A DNA stretch of 6,263 bases, taken from positions 6,279 through 12,541 of the forward strand of contig PLSZ01000056.1 in assembly GCA_003164305.1 (NCBI GenBank), given 5' to 3'. The stretch comes from Acetobacteraceae bacterium. GTDB taxonomy: Bacteria > Pseudomonadota > Alphaproteobacteria > Acetobacterales > Acetobacteraceae. Of this stretch, positions 4,841 to 6,263 are shown one piece after another. Positions within the stretch are counted from its first letter, which is position 1; every line of letters starts with the position of its first letter. The notes under the pieces were generated by a model. The model ran no database searches and was not told the DNA's origin. It was given only the letters and a program-made list of their open reading frames with translations. Both the position numbers and the translations under genes were made by a program.

Positions 4841-5953
4841 ATGAAAGCATCTCATAAGATCCAGGCAATTTTCTGCGTCGCCGGCACGGTGCTGATGTTC
4901 GGCGCGAGCGACGCCTGGGCTGGTTACACATTCACAACTTTCGACGTTTCGACGCAGCTTGGCGGCTTGTTGGGTTTCACGAATGCAACCGGCGTCAACA
5001 ACGCGGGCCAGGTGGTTGGCTTCATCGGCCCAGCGAATAACGCGGGTGCCTCTGTCTCGCCATCGGGTAGCAACGGGTATGATGGGTTCATTGATAACGG
5101 CGGCACTTTCACACAAATCGACGTGCCGGGTGCCCAGCCTCAGACGACGGAAGTGTCGGGGATCAACAACAGCGGGCAGATCACCGGAACATTCATCGAC
5201 TCCGGCCCAGGCACACCGCACGGGTTCGTGACCAGTGGCACCGCGTATACTAACCCCACTAACTACACTCAACTCGACGCACCGTCCGCCACGGTCGGAA
5301 ATAGCATTGGAATCACCAACGCATTTGGCCTTAATAATTCGGGGACGGTGGTTGGCGGCACCGGGAGCGTCAACGGATTGAACGGTTTCAGCTATAATAC
5401 GAGCAGTCAAACGTTTACCGCGGTGAACGTTTCGCCGGCGTTGGCCGAGAGCAACTCAACCCAGGCGCAGGGCGTGAACGACGCTGGTCACATCGCTGGT
5501 TACTTCATCGGCAATGACGGGCAGTTGCATGGCTTCATCGATAGCGCCGGTAATTTCGTCCAACTGGACGCGCCGTTCGCGACGGTCGTCGATACGAATG
5601 GCACGCATGGCGGCAGCACCTATGCCATGGGCCTGAACAACTCCGACGACGTGGTCGGCTATGTTTATGATGGTCTGGGGAACATCCACGGCTTCGTCGA
5701 GGACGGCGGAGTCTTCACGGAGATCGACGTGCCACCGGGCGCCGATGCATTCGGTACCGATCCGTACGGGACCGAAGTGCTCGGAATCAACGACGGCGGC
5801 GAACTGGTCGGCATTTACAACGACGACGCTGGCACCCACGGCTTCATCGCGACTCTGAATGATGCACCGGAGCCGGCGTCACTGGCGCTTCTGGGCTTCG
5901 GGATTCTGGGCTTGCTGACCGTTTACCGCGGCCGCGTGGTCAGAGGCTGCTGA
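4841..5953 (+). CDS. Secreted HAF-repeat protein with PEP-CTERM sorting signal
   Basis: This is a predicted exported protein of 370 residues with no known enzymatic motif; its function is unknown. The start is ATG 4841, which gives a normal Sec signal peptide: K2/K6, hydrophobic core at 7-22, likely cleavage after AWA (residue 27). The mature part consists of six imperfect repeats. Each opens with G[IVL]N(N/D)xG-like sequence at G51, G107, G163, G211, G264 and G315 and has a [HDN]GF segment; most are followed by an (I/L)D(V/A)P strand. This is the pattern of the extracellular HAF repeat family. The C-terminus is a PEP-CTERM signal: PEP at 343-345, a hydrophobic helix at 346-362, then a basic tail with R363, R365 and R368, ending in Cys. 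Such tails are cut by an exosortase at the inner membrane and mark proteins for the surface or extracellular matrix; no exosortase gene is in the window. The gene uses more A/T-rich codons (AAT, ACT, TAT) than the lipid A genes, possibly a sign of different ancestry. Confidence 0.88.
   Translation: MKASHKIQAIFCVAGTVLMFGASDAWAGYTFTTFDVSTQLGGLLGFTNATGVNNAGQVVGFIGPANNAGASVSPSGSNGYDGFIDNGGTFTQIDVPGAQPQTTEVSGINNSGQITGTFIDSGPGTPHGFVTSGTAYTNPTNYTQLDAPSATVGNSIGITNAFGLNNSGTVVGGTGSVNGLNGFSYNTSSQTFTAVNVSPALAESNSTQAQGVNDAGHIAGYFIGNDGQLHGFIDSAGNFVQLDAPFATVVDTNGTHGGSTYAMGLNNSDDVVGYVYDGLGNIHGFVEDGGVFTEIDVPPGADAFGTDPYGTEVLGINDGGELVGIYNDDAGTHGFIATLNDAPEPASLALLGFGILGLLTVYRGRVVRGC
4991..5852 (+). repeat. Six protein-level HAF repeats, period about 48-56 residues
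   Basis: The repeat starts fall at bases 4991, 5159, 5327, 5471, 5630 and 5783, encoding GVNNAGQVVG, GINNSGQITG, GLNNSGTVVG, GVNDAGHIAG, GLNNSDDVVG and GINDGGELVG. The steps are 56, 56, 48, 53 and 51 residues. Similarity is clear in protein but poor in DNA, so the duplications are old and not recent slippage. The blade-sized period suggests a beta-propeller, which is inference. Confidence 0.75.
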
Positions 5954-6263
5954 TCAGCGTCGCCCACTTGTCCAGAATCGGCAGCACAACATCCTCCTTC
6001 GCGGCCGGCAGGCTGATCACGATGCGGACAATCCCCACATCGCGGTAGCGTTTCAGCGTGTCGGGATCTTCAGTCGAGCCGAATAGCGAAATCGGGAAGG
6101 TCGCCGGATCGCGTCCGGCTTCGGTCAGCATCTCGCGGAACTTTGGAACGTAGTCGAACACATCGCCATACTGCGTTGCCCTTCCGGCCAGCGGAATCCA
6201 GCCGTCGCCGTAACGGACGGCGCGCCGCGCGGCATAGGGGAACGCGCCGCCAATGATAACCGG
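5940..6263 (-). CDS. LLM-class (luciferase-like) flavin/F420-dependent oxidoreductase, C-terminal part (5' end outside window)
   Basis: The minus-strand frame stays open to the window edge, giving the last 107 residues of a protein that begins outside. It starts with PVIIGGAFPYAARRAVRYGD followed by GWIPLAG, the late TIM-barrel segment of luciferase-like monooxygenases, where the GG and the GDGW turn border the cofactor pocket. It continues with an EAGRDP(A)T-type helix cap and the closing helices RYRDVGIVRIVISLP and ILDKWATLI. The RYRDxGV...LP ending resembles the subgroup annotated as probable F420-dependent oxidoreductases of the Rv2161c type. Whether the cofactor is FMN or F420, and what the substrate is, cannot be told from this fragment. 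It converges on the PEP-CTERM gene, sharing 14 nt at the tails, and has no evident link to lipid A synthesis. A GTG at 6161 could look like a start, but conserved sequence continues upstream of it. Confidence 0.88.
   Translation of the reverse strand, partial: PVIIGGAFPYAARRAVRYGDGWIPLAGRATQYGDVFDYVPKFREMLTEAGRDPATFPISLFGSTEDPDTLKRYRDVGIVRIVISLPAAKEDVVLPILDKWATLISSL

Noticed and set aside
5927..5936. Palindrome CGCGGCCGCG near the end of the PEP-CTERM gene
   Set aside because: A 10-nt GC palindrome inside coding sequence is expected in GC-rich DNA. There is no loop and no T-run to make it a terminator.
6159..6161. GTG at 6161 as start of the minus-strand oxidoreductase
   Set aside because: The frame continues to the window edge with the conserved GGAFPYAARR...GDGWIP segment, so the gene is simply cut by the edge.

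Overview
The window is high-GC DNA from a Gram-negative bacterium, most likely an alphaproteobacterium and perhaps from the Rhodospirillales/Acetobacteraceae. This rests on the gene order bamA-ompH-lpxD-fabZ-lpxA, on the style of the protein motifs (BamA ending in ...RFGFGTRF), and on GTG/TTG starts. No taxonomic search was possible, so the family-level guess is inference.

Layout. Positions 1-3683 hold a tightly packed plus-strand outer-membrane biogenesis cluster: the C-terminal part of bamA (cut by the window edge), ompH/skp, lpxD and fabZ, with junctions of -1, 6 and 24 nt. A 116-nt gap with three small inverted repeats precedes lpxA (3800-4663). A second gap of 177 nt (4664-4840), AT-richer and again with inverted repeats, leads to a plus-strand gene for a secreted six-repeat HAF-family protein with a PEP-CTERM sorting tail (4841-5953). 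A minus-strand LLM-class (luciferase-like) oxidoreductase, cut by the right edge, converges on it and overlaps its end by 14 nt.

How the genes work together. BamA inserts beta-barrel proteins in the outer membrane, and OmpH/Skp is a periplasmic chaperone for its clients. LpxA and LpxD add the O- and N-linked 3-hydroxyacyl chains of lipid A. FabZ dehydrates the same 3-hydroxyacyl-ACP pool toward fatty acids, so the cluster joins phospholipid, lipid A and outer-membrane protein assembly. All catalytic residues I could place by family alignment are present. The lpxI and lpxB genes that often follow lpxA in this cluster are not here; the PEP-CTERM gene takes their place.

The most interesting signal is regulatory. 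The gaps before lpxA and before the PEP-CTERM gene carry the same split palindrome (AACGGAATT...TTCCGTT) in the same orientation. Its spacers differ by exactly 10 nt, and similar sequence follows on the 3' side. Both gaps also contain the 11-mer GTGCCAAATGA at or near the start codon. This could be a shared operator or a small interspersed repeat. I found no RNA gene, CRISPR array, insertion sequence or convincing intrinsic terminator.
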